A stretch of 64,000 bases of DNA from Chlorophyllum brunneum (taxonomy: Eukaryota; Basidiomycota; Agaricomycetes; Agaricales; Agaricaceae): contig OY756140.1 of assembly GCA_963576785.1 (NCBI GenBank), positions 620,001 to 684,000 of the forward strand, read 5' to 3'. The notes beneath the pieces were generated by a model. The model made no database searches. It was given only the letters and a program-made list of their open reading frames with translations, and was not told where the DNA came from. This document shows, in pieces, positions 33,549 through 46,200 of this stretch. How positions within the stretch are numbered: the stretch's first letter is position 1; each line of letters begins with the position of its first letter. The position numbers and the translations under genes were made by a program.

Positions 33549-34106
33549 CTAGTATTCCTGAGGAGCGACATCAATCTGGACCACATTGGTCTCCAAGACT
33601 GGACTTGGGCCAGCCTATACAAAACAGCACGTTAGGGAATGGCATCCATGTCGAAAAGAATAAGCTCACCCCAATCAAGTGGAATCTAGTGGAAATTAAC
33701 TCCGCCTTCCCATACTGCAAAAAGTCATCGTTCGGAATTGTCAAAGTGAAGTTCTCATATGGGTTTGCTGGGATCTCGTGCAACTGAGGGTTGTATTGTC
33801 CGATAAACAGGACGTCACCAAGTTGTTGAGTCTCTGGCGGACAAGGGGCGTCTGGGCAGGACTGGAAGGAAAGTGTGATGCCAACTTCGCGCGAACCCTG
33901 GATGCTGTTCTGCAGTAGAGATTAATCAAGCGTGTTGAGAACCATATGTGCTGGGAAAGAATACTTACAGGGCGAACAAGCTGGAGGGTGACTTGCTGAC
34001 CTTTATGCACCGTCGTGTTGCCAGCAGGGCTCTTGATGTAAGACCTCTGAGCGGTAGCGGCGGTGGCGAATGCGAAGATCGAGAGGAGAGCAGGCGTGTA
34101 CTTCAT
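33549..34106 (-). CDS. Small secreted protein, array member C
   Basis: 147 residues from three exons (33969-34106, 33670-33909, 33549-33614), with introns in phase 0 at the same places as A and B. Signal peptide MKYTPALLSIFAFATAATAQ. The core shares the SIQGSREVG, CPDAPCP, NPYENFTLTIPNDDF and RFHLIGAGPSPVLETNVV blocks. The C-terminus is slightly longer (QIDVAPQEY). It is more diverged than A and B, so duplication of C versus the A/B ancestor probably came first. Confidence 0.82.
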
Positions 34107-34429
34107 CGCGGTGCTTACTAGTTGAGAGAGTTTCGATTTTGGATGTTGTGGTATGATCGCTTTGTTTTATACGGAGTTCAGGGTCGATCATGTAGAAGGT
34201 TGTTATTGATCTGCGTTCATAAGATGGGGAATGGTCGCCGCGAGCCTTGTCTTGCGGTGCATCATTCATTCTTGGACCATTCTATTGGTCCCGCGCCATT
34301 GAGAAACTCCAAGTCACTGGGACCCTCCGAGATTGCTATCAACAGGACATGACGACGTAAACCTGGGACAGAATCCAGTAGTCGCTGTTTCGGTAAAGAT
34401 GATAAAGTTACATGCAACGCATCCAAGAA
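34107..34429. other. Spacer upstream of secreted protein C
   Basis: 323 bp, mainly the promoter of C and the 3' flank of BMT5. It contains the TATAAAAC box at 34164-34171 (minus strand). Confidence 0.5.
34164..34171 (-). promoter_or_regulatory. TATA box of secreted protein C
   Basis: Minus strand TATAAAAC, 58-65 bp upstream of the ATG at 34106. Confidence 0.5.
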
Positions 34430-35529
34430 TCAATCACGAAGACAAAACTCCCAAGTCCGATCCTCGCCACCTTCACCTGTCTTTCCCATACCATGTGCCC
34501 GCTCCCCTTTCGTCATACGGTGTTCGTAGCCCGTCCATATGTCACGATGGAACACAAAGGAGCGGAGTTGAGTGTAATGTGGGTTCGGAGGCTTGCTCCC
34601 TGAGTTCGATTGTGGTGGCTTTTTCGCAAGTCGTGGTACATCCCTGTGTTTCATGGAGATGCTAAATCAAGGAGGAAACGGCAGAAATAAAATATTTACC
34701 AGAGGGTGTATGGTGGAACGTTTCGCAGAGTGATCAGGACTGTACCTCTTGCCATGACTGGCTTTGGGGTTGGCGGAGGTAGGCCATCAGGGTCGATGGT
34801 TTCTGTATCTTCTTCTTCGTCGTCGTCTTCTGTACGCTTCTTCCTTGGTTGGTGGATAGAAGGTATAGGTCCGCTTCTCAACATTTTTGCGGCCGACCAC
34901 AGAAAGTCAAGTATTAGTACTTGATTAGAGAGTATGCTCCGGTCTTGATCCGTTATGCCCTTCCCTACAAGCAAAGAGGTCTGCCAACAACCCAGAAAAA
35001 GAGATAACTATCAAGACCTACCAGCATGAGGAAAATTCCACACTACACGGTCCCATTTTCGGCCTCTGAATCCAGGAGTCTTCTCTAACCTGGTTGCATC
35101 GATATTGAACAGAACCTCTACGCCTCGTTCCCTCAAATTCTGAACAATCTCCTCTGCATCTGGATATTTTACATAACACTCTTCTTCGGAATCATACGCT
35201 GTGGCGGTAACGTTTCCCGGAGGCAGATCCTCGAGTCCGGATCTGGGAGGGGGATGTAAGACCAGTGCACCCGCGAATGAAAAGTTTCCCTCGCCAACGA
35301 GGAGTATTTTGTCCGTTGGTTGAAAGGGTATAGTTGGTCTTTGATTGGGTAGAGCTTTGTCGTGTGCTTTTACTTTGCCTTTGTCTTTGGATTTTGCGCT
35401 AGGTGATACACGGCCCATGGGAGGTTTCTTGCTCTTGAGTTCTGCAACATAAGCTGCGTGTTGTACCTTCTCTTTTGCATGTAGTCTGGATTGTTGGGAT
35501 TTGAGGGCCGCTTTCAGTCCTCTCCCCAT
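34430..35529 (-). CDS. BMT5: 25S rRNA (uridine-N3)-methyltransferase BMT5-like
   Basis: SAM-dependent methyltransferase acting on the large-subunit rRNA in the nucleolus. Three exons (35022-35529, 34700-34964, 34430-34661) encode 334 residues. The basic N-terminus (MGRGLKAALKSQQSRLHAKE) suits nucleolar targeting. The SAM site is LLVGEGNFSFAGAL, the hallmark of the DUF2431/BMT5 family. VVWNFPHAG spans the first intron and is followed by ITDQDRSILSNQVLILDFL, also diagnostic. An acidic insert (RTEDDDEEEDTE) interrupts the fold before VLITLRNVPPYTL. The C-terminal part (HTQLRSF-like PHYTQLRSFVFHRDIW) matches the family end. Confidence 0.9.
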
Positions 35530-35775
35530 TGCCGACGATAAGACCAGTGATCAGAGTTGATGGCATTTCCGGGGTTGTTTGTTGGTGTTACCTTCGGGGG
35601 TCGTCGACGAGCCAATCAGCAGCGCCAGTCTCCACTAGGGGTGCACGTGGAGATGTATGTGGAAGTGCCACGTCCTAACTATCATACATATAACCTGAAC
35701 CCATAGCCTGTTCTTGTATCATACACCACTATCAACACAGAACTCCATTTATTACCGCTCCTTCACTTATTTATC

Positions 35776-36098
35776 ATGGTATGTGTGTATATGTACATAG
35801 GGAAACAACTTTCGACTGATTCTCGTGTCGTACGAACCATTAGCCCACAGAATTCGAGCTACGCAAAAAGAACGAAAAGTTCGCCAAAGACGCTCGTGCA
35901 GGCAAGAACCCTACACATTTGTCGCGACAGCAGAAACTCGCGAAGCGGAGTCCTCTTAGTCTCTGGGCACTGGGCGTCATCTGCTTCGTTGTCCTTGGTG
36001 GAGGTACGTTTCAATCTCACTCTCCCCATGGGATGACCAGCACTTACGACGCTACCTCTATAGTGGTCTTTGAGCTAGTTAGGATAATTTTCCTATAA
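35776..36098 (+). CDS. Ribosome-associated membrane protein RAMP4/SERP1 (YSY6 family)
   Basis: Small tail-anchored ER protein at the Sec61 translocon. 65 residues from three exons: 35776-35778 (just the ATG), 35844-36003 and 36064-36098. Exon 2 begins PTEFELRKKNEKFAKD and contains ARAGKNPTHLSRQQKLAKRSPLS, the family's basic cytosolic part. The membrane helix (LWALGVICFVVLGGVVFELV) spans intron 2. Length and layout match RAMP4 exactly. The start is chosen because the ATG is followed at once by a GTATGT donor, and the downstream exon has no ATG in frame. Too short and too spliced for a simple ORF search to reveal. Confidence 0.9.
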
Positions 36099-36302
36099 GC
36101 TCTGGTTGATAATATACGGTCAAAACTCGGCTATAACACCATTCTGTCCTTCGCTGTACATCACATGTTACTGTTTGCTTTGCATTGATACACCCGCATT
36201 CTCTTGGATCAAACCGAACAGTGGTAATTGAACAGTGAAAACATTTTATTCCAACAGCATGAAACATACAAAATCAAGAGAGCTAAGCAGGAGATATTCG
36301 AC

Positions 36303-38328
<2,026 letters not shown>

Positions 38329-39029
38329 AGTGCACTAGATAGTCATTAGCAACCGATAATACAAAGGAGACGCGACGCGTGTTTCCCACGCTCTCTCTCT
38401 CCAACTATCACGCCCTCGAGGATTTGTTTACTGCCCTTTCACAGAACTGTCGCACTCCAGGCTCTACAGTGAGGCATCTAAGTTACTCGTTCGCTAGTAG
38501 CATGAGGCTTCTTCGTCTACGGAACAGCTTCTGCTCGTCAGTCCGAGGCCCTGCAATAATTCGACTTGCATGCGTAGTCTTTCCTACAACCGTCGGAGCT
38601 CCTGTTCACGGATCTGCTGCTCGAATGTATATCTATGCAACATTTCGCTTAGTTCCTATTATCGAATATTTGAATAGGCAACGTGCACGTCGAAGCTAGT
38701 GCGGGCTCGCACAAGAAACAGCATATACCTGGGGTTTCTTGTGTTCACCCAACGTATAAACGGCCAGCTGTGCTCGGAAAGTCTGGGTCTACACTTCATC
38801 GACATGAAGACTGTCCGTCATCGGGCGTATTTGAAATATGGGGGAAGTGGTTTTTGTGTTTGCCCCCAAACCCCGTGAGCTGGCGTGTGGCTGACCATCG
38901 CACACCCCTATAAAAGCCTGTCCTCGCCCCACTTTCCTCAGTTCCAACTTGCCTTCCTACTTCCAAGTCGCTCTTTTTCACATCTCCCTCATCACTATCT
39001 CATCACTATCTCATCACTACTCTACTATA
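38329..39029. promoter_or_regulatory. Upstream region of hydrophobin 3
   Basis: 701 bp with the TATA box at 38909 and a CT-rich leader. The leader ends in tandem 11-bp units (ATCACTATCTC, two full copies plus a partial, 38991-39020) directly before the ATG. Also the promoter side of RBBP4. Confidence 0.5.
38909..38916 (+). promoter_or_regulatory. TATA box of hydrophobin 3
   Basis: TATAAAAG in the context CCTATAAAAGCC, 114 bp upstream of the ATG at 39030. Confidence 0.65.
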
Positions 39030-39493
39030 ATGCACGCCAAGATCCTTGCTCTCGTTACCTTCGTCACCGCTGCTGTTGCTGCTCCTGGCGTGTCTGATCA
39101 TGATGCCACCGTCAGCTGCAACGCCCTCCACCAGCAATGCTGCAATACAGTCCAGGAGGCCAACCCCCACACTGTCCAGACTGTCGTGGATTGGGCGAAG
39201 CTCAACGGTATTCCCCTTAAAGCCGAAACCATTACCGGTTTGGTTGGGTTCAGCTGCAACCCTATATCCACTATCGGTAATGGAGGCAATAGCTGGTGAC
39301 TCTTTTCATTTCTTTTGTGCCGCCCCCGTACTGATCATTTCATCTTAGCAATGAATCTCCCGTCTGCTGCTCCGATAACAGTTTCCGTGAGATTTCTAGC
39401 CTTAAGCGTCGTGCCTGTTCTTTGGATTCCGCGGCTGACCTCAATTACACAGGTGGCGTCTTTGCTCTTGGTTGCAGTCCCATCAACACCTAA
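39030..39493 (+). CDS. Class I hydrophobin 3
   Basis: 114 residues from three exons (39030-39295, 39349-39386, 39453-39493). The middle exon is 38 nt, as in hydrophobins 1 and 2. Signal peptide MHAKILALVTFVTAAVAAP. The eight Cys lie in SCNALHQQCC, FSC, C-NESPVCCSDN and LGC, and the end (SPINT) is shorter than in the other two. Between Cys3 and Cys4 it has VDWAKLNGIPLKAETITGL. It lies 25 kb from the tandem pair and is more diverged, so it represents an older duplicate. A strong TATA box lies upstream. Confidence 0.95.
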
Positions 39494-40419
39494 TCGCATT
39501 GTTCGCGCGACATGTATACCCGTTTTGTATTTTGGGAAATATTTTACGACCCTTTTCTAGTAATTAGCGATTCTGTGTGTTTGGCCCATGATACAAACCT
39601 TGATTCTCATGACGTAAATCTTGCAGACTGATAAACGGCTCACCATTACACAACGGTCATAGTGAGCTCAAGTATAACTTAACGGCTGACAACGCGACGG
39701 GTGCGCACGGAAAGTATGACCACAAGAGATTAAGGAGCTCCCGCCATAGTTTGTTTACCTCTACTAGGCCTGTCCAGTGAGAAGGAGCTTGCGCTCCGGG
39801 TTTCGTTGTTATCGGCTATAAGCTTAAGACGTGTACGAGACCTATGTCACGGTTCCGGAGAAGGTTGCAATCAGCCCCAGTGAGGAGATAAGTCCAGACA
39901 ACAACGTGATCCTGACGGTATGTTGCGTTTAAGTATAGGGTCCACTAAAGAGTTCAGCACGGCAGCAGTCACAGGGGTGTGAAACTAGCTTTGGATCTAC
40001 CGCATGTGTCTGGCTTAGTCCGTTTGAAAAGCTTTCTGAGGTTAGGCAATGACGTTGGTTTTACTACGTTTTTGTGCCGGGGGCCTGTCCGATAAAGGGA
40101 GATGATAAGGGCCAACATCACCGTCATGATGACTATGACATGCGCCATTGTATGCTTCTCATTTTTGAAGAAATTGTTCACGGTAGCCGCAGAAGTATTG
40201 AAATAGGACGGGTCACGGGACCTGGGTAGAATATAAAGTGATTTTATTGCAGACTGCGCGAAAGGATATATGCCAGTAAGCTCTCGCGGTGAGAGAGAGA
40301 GTAAAGAGGTTGTGCGGGATGGGGAAGCGGGTAGGTTGGATTACGAGGTCAAAATAAGTCTATTGGCAGCTGGAGGGCGAAGGCGACAGCACGACTTGTG
40401 GAGTGGAAGGGGTCAGGGT
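39494..40419. other. Spacer downstream of hydrophobin 3
   Basis: 926 bp; only a short possible membrane-protein ORF (39969-40148, minus strand) stands out. Confidence 0.5.
39969..40148 (-). CDS. Possible small membrane protein (59 aa)
   Basis: Unrecognised. From the ATG at 40148: a hydrophobic N-terminal segment (MAHVIVIMTVMLALIISLY) followed by a basic, Pro-containing tail (RTGPRHKNVV ... LRKLFKRTKPD). The helix could be an uncleaved anchor. The frame stays open about 11 codons upstream without an ATG, so a spliced first exon is possible. It sits 476 bp beyond the stop of hydrophobin 3 in convergent orientation. Short enough that chance is a fair explanation. Confidence 0.28.
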   Translation of the reverse strand: MAHVIVIMTVMLALIISLYRTGPRHKNVVKPTSLPNLRKLFKRTKPDTCGRSKASFTPL

Positions 40420-40873
40420 TTATGACGATTTCTCCCATTTCGCTATCAGCTTCTCTAGGTCGAATCTAGGATCCTCTGGGTCGGTAACAACTGTATGAAG
40501 GCAAGTATAAGCAACCGGAGTATTAACAAAGTGATTGAGGTGACAGAGAACAATTTGGGTAGTGAGGTGGGTTGGTGGGGGGGACTGACCTGTGGTATCC
40601 TTAGCAGCATCCTGCTTCCTCTTCCATGCCTCCTTGGCCTCAGCAATCAACCGCTCCCGGTTGTGGATGGCATGTTCGATTTGTTGCTTGTCGTGCTCGG
40701 CCTGTAACGTTCGGCGGTGGTACCAGCCGTACAAAACGCCTGAAAAAAGAGCTGTGTACCGGACAACCTGTGTTCACCGGAGGAGTAGAGAAGCCGAAGG
40801 AGGTGGGTAGGTCAGTCGTGGAAACGCGGGTTTTGGAGAGGTAGAGACATACGTTGACTGTTGGCGAGACCAT
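40420..40873 (-). CDS. ATP21: Mitochondrial F1Fo ATP synthase subunit e
   Basis: Inner-membrane subunit needed for ATP synthase dimers and crista shape (yeast Atp21/Tim11). 89 residues from three exons: 40853-40873, 40590-40767 and 40420-40490. The start MVSPTVNVVRYTALFSGVLYG leads into the membrane helix containing the GxxxG dimer motif (GVLYG). WYHRRTLQAEHDKQQIEHAI and ERLIAEAKEAWKRKQD follow, with the C-terminal DPEDPRFDLEKLIAKWEKSS. Length and layout match the family. The first coding exon holds only seven codons. Confidence 0.9.
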
Positions 40874-41302
40874 CTTTACCCGGTAGCACGAATAGGTGAG
40901 GACAGGTATGTAGAGGCCTCAGCACTGGAAATAATGTGTCTAGTGAGCCTCTGAGAACGACGGAGGCGAGAGCAGACTGACCTGAATTTTGGGGGAAGGA
41001 GTGACGGACGAACGCGACACGGAGAATTTCGGTAGCTGATTACGTCAGCGGCGACTTTGTGCTCGCTGCTCACTCCCAGTGCTGGTTGGTCTAAAGTACT
41101 GACCAGTGGTGAGGGCGGGTGCAAACTCCGGGTGGGGTTCTCTTGAGTGGGGTAACGGTGGATAGTAAGGGATGCCTGAGATAGTATTGTACAGAGGTAG
41201 ATATTCTATTTGTGGCACTGTCCGAGGCCCAGCAAGACATAGACAGACGCAGGATCAGCGGACAGAGGCCAGAGGCTAGGCACTGCCAAACTCCGCTGCA
41301 TC
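40874..41302. promoter_or_regulatory. Divergent 5' region of ATP21 and the charged-protein gene
   Basis: 429 bp head-to-head spacer. No clear TATA box. Confidence 0.45.
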
Positions 41303-42881
41303 ATGTTTCGCGCCTCCCCCTGGGTCCCTTACCAACCCACACACCCATCCCATCAATCAACCACTATGGACGACGACGTCGACATGGATGCTCCCCAGAT
41401 TTCCACCCTCCCAGAGGAAAAGACTCCTCCCCCAAAACCTCCTCGCAGCGCCCAAGCACGTAAGTCCAAGCCCAAGCAGCAACAAAAATCAAAAGCGGCC
41501 GAATTTCCGTCTTGGCGTAAGACAGCCGTCACTGGAGGCTCGGATGACGAGCCCGTGGATGATGGGGAGGAGGAAGAGGACCAGCTCATCGACGATGAAG
41601 ATGATGTTGCTGACTCTAAACCTATGCCTGGCTCAGCACCCGCCAAGACGTCTGAGACGGCACCGAAGAAGAAAACCCCTGCGAAACGAAAACCACGCAA
41701 GGAGCCTGGTACGGAGGAGGAGAGTCATAAGAAACGCACAAAGAAAGAAAAGACCTCGCATACTGGCCCCTCCATGCCCGGCACACCTGCACTTACAGCA
41801 CCTGGCCTTGAAGCCACACTGTCCGAGTCTCTCGACGATGGTGGGACAGGTACCAACACCGGCGCGAATACACCGTCTATCAGCGTTGTGGACAGCGAAC
41901 CGCCTGAACCAACCCCTAGTTCCAAAACCCCCAAGAAGAAGGGCACTCCTCGTAAGACCGCACCGAAAACGGGCAAAGGGAAGCCATCCGGGTACGTGCT
42001 CCGTCCACTGTGTTCCCATCCGCCCCCTCAACCAGAGTTTATTTGGCAGACTCAAGATGGTCATTCCCGCTTTGTCCGCTATCGTTGCGGACGACGCTGC
42101 AAGCGTGATGAGTGAAGGAGGTCTGTGCTTGTTCCTTGCACCTGTCGCGCTTTAGACTGACGAGTGATTAGGTGTATCTGGCACCGCTGCCTCATCGCCT
42201 GTCACAGGCAATTTCGAAAAGTCCCAACCAGGCTCCCCAGATCCAGAACAACCTGCTCCTAGTTCACCCACCGCTGCCACTTCAGCACCTCTCGTAGAAG
42301 AAACCAACCTCGAGAACATTCCCCTTCCCATTTATCCTCTTCCTTCCAAACCTTTCCCCGTCCAGCCACCACAGAAAATCCCCACCGGTTTCGCACCTCC
42401 CCTCCCTCTTGACAGGAGTGGTAAAAAGGTCAGACACTGGCGTACAGCTCAACGTGAAATCCGGGGGATAGCAGGAGGTCGTTGGTTTGCTCGTTCATGG
42501 GTCGGTGACAAAGAATCTGAGTATGCAGCGTTCGCCGCAAGCAAAGAAGGCGAAAAAGCCGCCAATGGGCTACCAGTGGCTGGCAAAGGCCAAGCTTCTA
42601 ACTCGTTATCTGCCCCACCACTCGGGAAAGGATCGGGGAAGAAGGGCAAGGGAGCATCGTCATTGAATCCGTCTGCGGCTCCTTCGCGGGATGCGTCAGT
42701 TAATCCTCCGGAAGCTAGCGCTGTCGCCAGCGCCGCCACAACTGCCAGTGCTACACCTATTCCAATCACTAGTGCTGTAAGGGCACCGACGAAGATGAGG
42801 ATCCAGCAGTTGCCTGATGACTCTCAGAGTGATGCCGCTATGGACACCGATGCTGTCCCTGTACCGCCTTCTGGATCCTGA
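41303..42881 (+). CDS. Charged, low-complexity nuclear-type protein (possible chromatin factor)
   Basis: Three exons (41303-41991, 42050-42120, 42172-42881) give 489 residues from the first ATG, or 468 from MDDDVDMDAP at 41366. The N-terminal half alternates acidic runs (DDGEEEEDQLIDDEDD) with Lys-rich nuclear-localisation-like runs (KKKTPAKRKPRKE, KKRTKKEK) and Ser/Thr/Pro stretches. A short conserved-looking patch (VRHWRTAQREIRGIAGGRWFARSW) lies near residue 385. The tail is Ala/Ser/Pro-rich. The patch is reminiscent of INO80-complex subunit Ies4, but I am not sure and give no symbol. Function unassigned. Confidence 0.65.
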
Positions 42882-43228
42882 GGTTATAAAAACCATTCTT
42901 CTTGCTGCCTTTATCGGTATTTGATGTACCTGTACTACTGGATCCTTGGTGACTGCCTTTGTTCCGCACCTAATTCTTATCCCTGTATATAGTGGAACCC
43001 TCTACCTATATCTAGTCGTGTAATCTGGATTTTTGTGGCTTCTGTTGAAGCGCTGAGCACGTCACTGTAAACGACCGTGTGACGATTGGTATTGGTATTG
43101 ATCCAGAGAGGAACTGGTTAGCACGCCCATTATCACTTCCATTCTTAACGTCGTGACCCAACTTAACACGCACGTCAACACGTGTTCTGACATATCCGTG
43201 ACCCACAGAATTTGTCGAGCACGCGGGG
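42882..43228. other. Spacer upstream of DOP1
   Basis: 347 bp without gene or clear element. Confidence 0.5.
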
Positions 43229-46200
43229 ATGTCTTCGACTGCGGGGGACAAGTCAGACTTGGGCGCAGCGAATCGAAGGAGGTTGGTAGTTTCTAGCAGG
43301 ACTAGCGAACGTGGTTCGTCTCATTCGATTTCTCCCCTTCCATTCGTACCCTGCTCATGTGCGATATCCTGATTTCTGACCCTGTGGTTCTCTTCGGATT
43401 TGACAGCGATGGTGCAGAATAATTACGCTTCAGATCCAAAGTACAAGAAATATATCCAACAAGTTGAGAAATGTCTCAATGCATTCGATAATGTGCACGA
43501 GTGGGCGGATTGTATTGCGTTCTTGAAACAGCTGTTAAAGGTGCATATACTTTCCTCTGAGATCTAGAGAGAAGGGGCTGAAGGAGGTGGTTTGGATATA
43601 GACATTTCAAACGTACATGCAGTTCAAAGAGGTACCGAAGAAGCTGATTGTTGCGAAACGGTTATCGCAGTGTTTGAACCCTGCTCTACCGACTGGCGTA
43701 CACCAGCGAGCACTTGATGTGTATTCGCATATCCTTGCTGTTCGAGGGGTATGTTTGTGTAATAACGCATTTGGCACTGCTAAGACTCACCAACCTGGCA
43801 TAGTCGGAAGGTTTGAAACAGGATCTTGCGTTGTGGTCCTCTGGATTATTTCCTTTCTTCGAATACGCAGCAACGTCTGTAAAGGTGCGTTGGGTCCAGC
43901 TAAGCTCTCTTCGAATGAGTGGAGGTCTGATGTTTTCGTGTCTCTATAGCCCACACTTCTCAATATCTATGATACATATTACCTACCGTTGCAAGCTGAC
44001 CTCCGGCCTATCGTGAAATCGTTCATTTTGGCCCTGTTGCCCGGGTTAGAGGAAGAGACAGGGGAGTATTTCGAAAAGGTACATGTTCAGCTTCCTTGTT
44101 GCGAAATAAATGTCACTGACGGACGGAGTCTAGGTTCTAGGTTTACTCGACAAATTGTCCGGGACGGTATCACCTTCATTCTTCTTCCAGAATATCTGGC
44201 TCGTCATGTTGACTACACCATCTGCACGAGGAACATCCCTCAACTTTCTATTTCGGCGGTTACCGCATATGAATGCAGAAGAAGGTGCGTACGTATCTGG
44301 GGACAGTCCCTCCCACTCCAACCATTCACACTCACATTCCGTCACACCCTGCTTCTCGAATAGATATAACACCAATCATAGGTCGAGATATTGGCCTTAT
44401 GATCCGAGCATTCGCAGCTGCACTCGAAGATGAAAATCTACTCGTCAGACGAAGCGCACTAGACATACTCCTCCAATCTATTCGCGTTGATGGGTTTGCA
44501 GTGCGTAAAGCCCATGCCGAAGATCGTGCCATTCTAATGCGAGCGGCAACCGGCGTGGTTTTGAGGAGGGATCTGTCATTGAATAGGAGGTTGTATACGT
44601 GGCTTTTGGGACCCGAGGAGAAGAGTGAGAATCAGATTACATTTCTGAGAGAGCATGCGTTGGCCTTGTTGAGTGGGACGCTGAAGGTGAGTTCTCAACG
44701 ACTTGAACGTTACTTTGTTGGCGAGAAAGTTGATCGTTATTGATGATGGTTTGAGTAGGCTGAGATGGTCTCGCCTTCGGGAGAGTATGCAGAGTCAAGG
44801 CCATTTAAGATTTTCATTTCGTTATTGGACAAGTGGGAGATTGGGGCACCCTTGACGGAAGTGTTGGTTTATGATGCGCTGAAGGCAGTCAAGAACTTGG
44901 CAGAACATCCTGCGGACACTAATGAAGATGTGAGTTTTAAGTCTAGTTTGTCAGTACCAGTCCGCCGGACGCTGATAATGTGTGGCCATAGATATCCATG
45001 ACGGCTAGTACACTTTACGAAGCTATTGAACCGCAGCTCGTGTGGAAGTACTTATTGACCGCTGTCTTCATGGAACTCTCAGGCGATGGTGACGCCTTTG
45101 AGGTGTGTTTTGGCCTACAATTTATCGATCCATCACCCCAGTGCTAAAGGTTGTGGACTACAGGCCATCGACCTTGTACGATTCATTCTACGATCCTTCC
45201 CTCAGGACGAGGAACTTCAAACTCTGCATTTTCCTGTGATTCTGGCGGGTATTGTGGATGTCATGAATGTAAGTCCATACTCCTCTTTTTTGCTATTCGC
45301 TTATGCCGGTAATCAACAGCTTCAAGTCCAGAGGACTCCTACGAGGGCCTCAACCCGAACGTATCAGCAAGTAATGCTCCTGATCCAAGAAATACACTCG
45401 CATATACCTCAGATTGCGCTCTTGGAACGACCAGAGGTGACACGAGACAATACTAGGGCACGACAAACGCAACGACCATATGAATTTACATGTACGTTTT
45501 ACGGAATCAAAGACAAACTTCCAACACCACCACCAGAGGGTCATTTCACTATTCCATTTTCGTCGATATTTGACAGCCTCGTTTCATGTTCGGCGAGGTG
45601 TGCCCAAGAGCTTGCGAAAGGCAAAGATGCTGCAATTCTCCGCGAGGTTTTTGGTGGGACCTTGGGCTTGTTGAATGGAATGGTTAACAGACTTACGGGA
45701 CCTATTAACGTGACCTGGGATCCTACAACTTGGCTTGGTCTGCTGCTGCAGACTATGGCATACGAGGTCTGTTTTCACGATCATAAAATCCAACTTTTCT
45801 CACCCTTTCACATAGTCTGCCATCTTCACCACTGTTGACCGAGTAATAAATCTCAGCGTCTCCCTCCATAAGACCACCTTCCTGGAGCCCAAGCTTAGTA
45901 TTGACGATCGTGCGGTCATGTCCAAGATGGTCAACAAGCTACTCTATTACCTACGACCTGAGTATACCACATATTACGTTCGTTCGGTTAACCTCATCTG
46001 GTCCCTGGAGTCGTCAGAGAGGAAACCGCATGTGGAGAGCATTCTGGCACAGAGTATGACTTCTCCCGAATCGAGGAATGTCAGTGAGGCGTATGAAGCT
46101 TTCGGAGTTCTGTGGAGGTTGACTGGTGCGTGGTCTCTCCCCTTGTGGTTTGGCTAGACAAATATTGACCATTGGTTCTCGGTTTGATGCAGAGGATAAT

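Noticed and set aside
38379..38699. 106-codon plus-strand frame upstream of hydrophobin 3
   Set aside because: Begins with GTG; the only ATG is internal, and it overlaps the promoter region of two strong genes.
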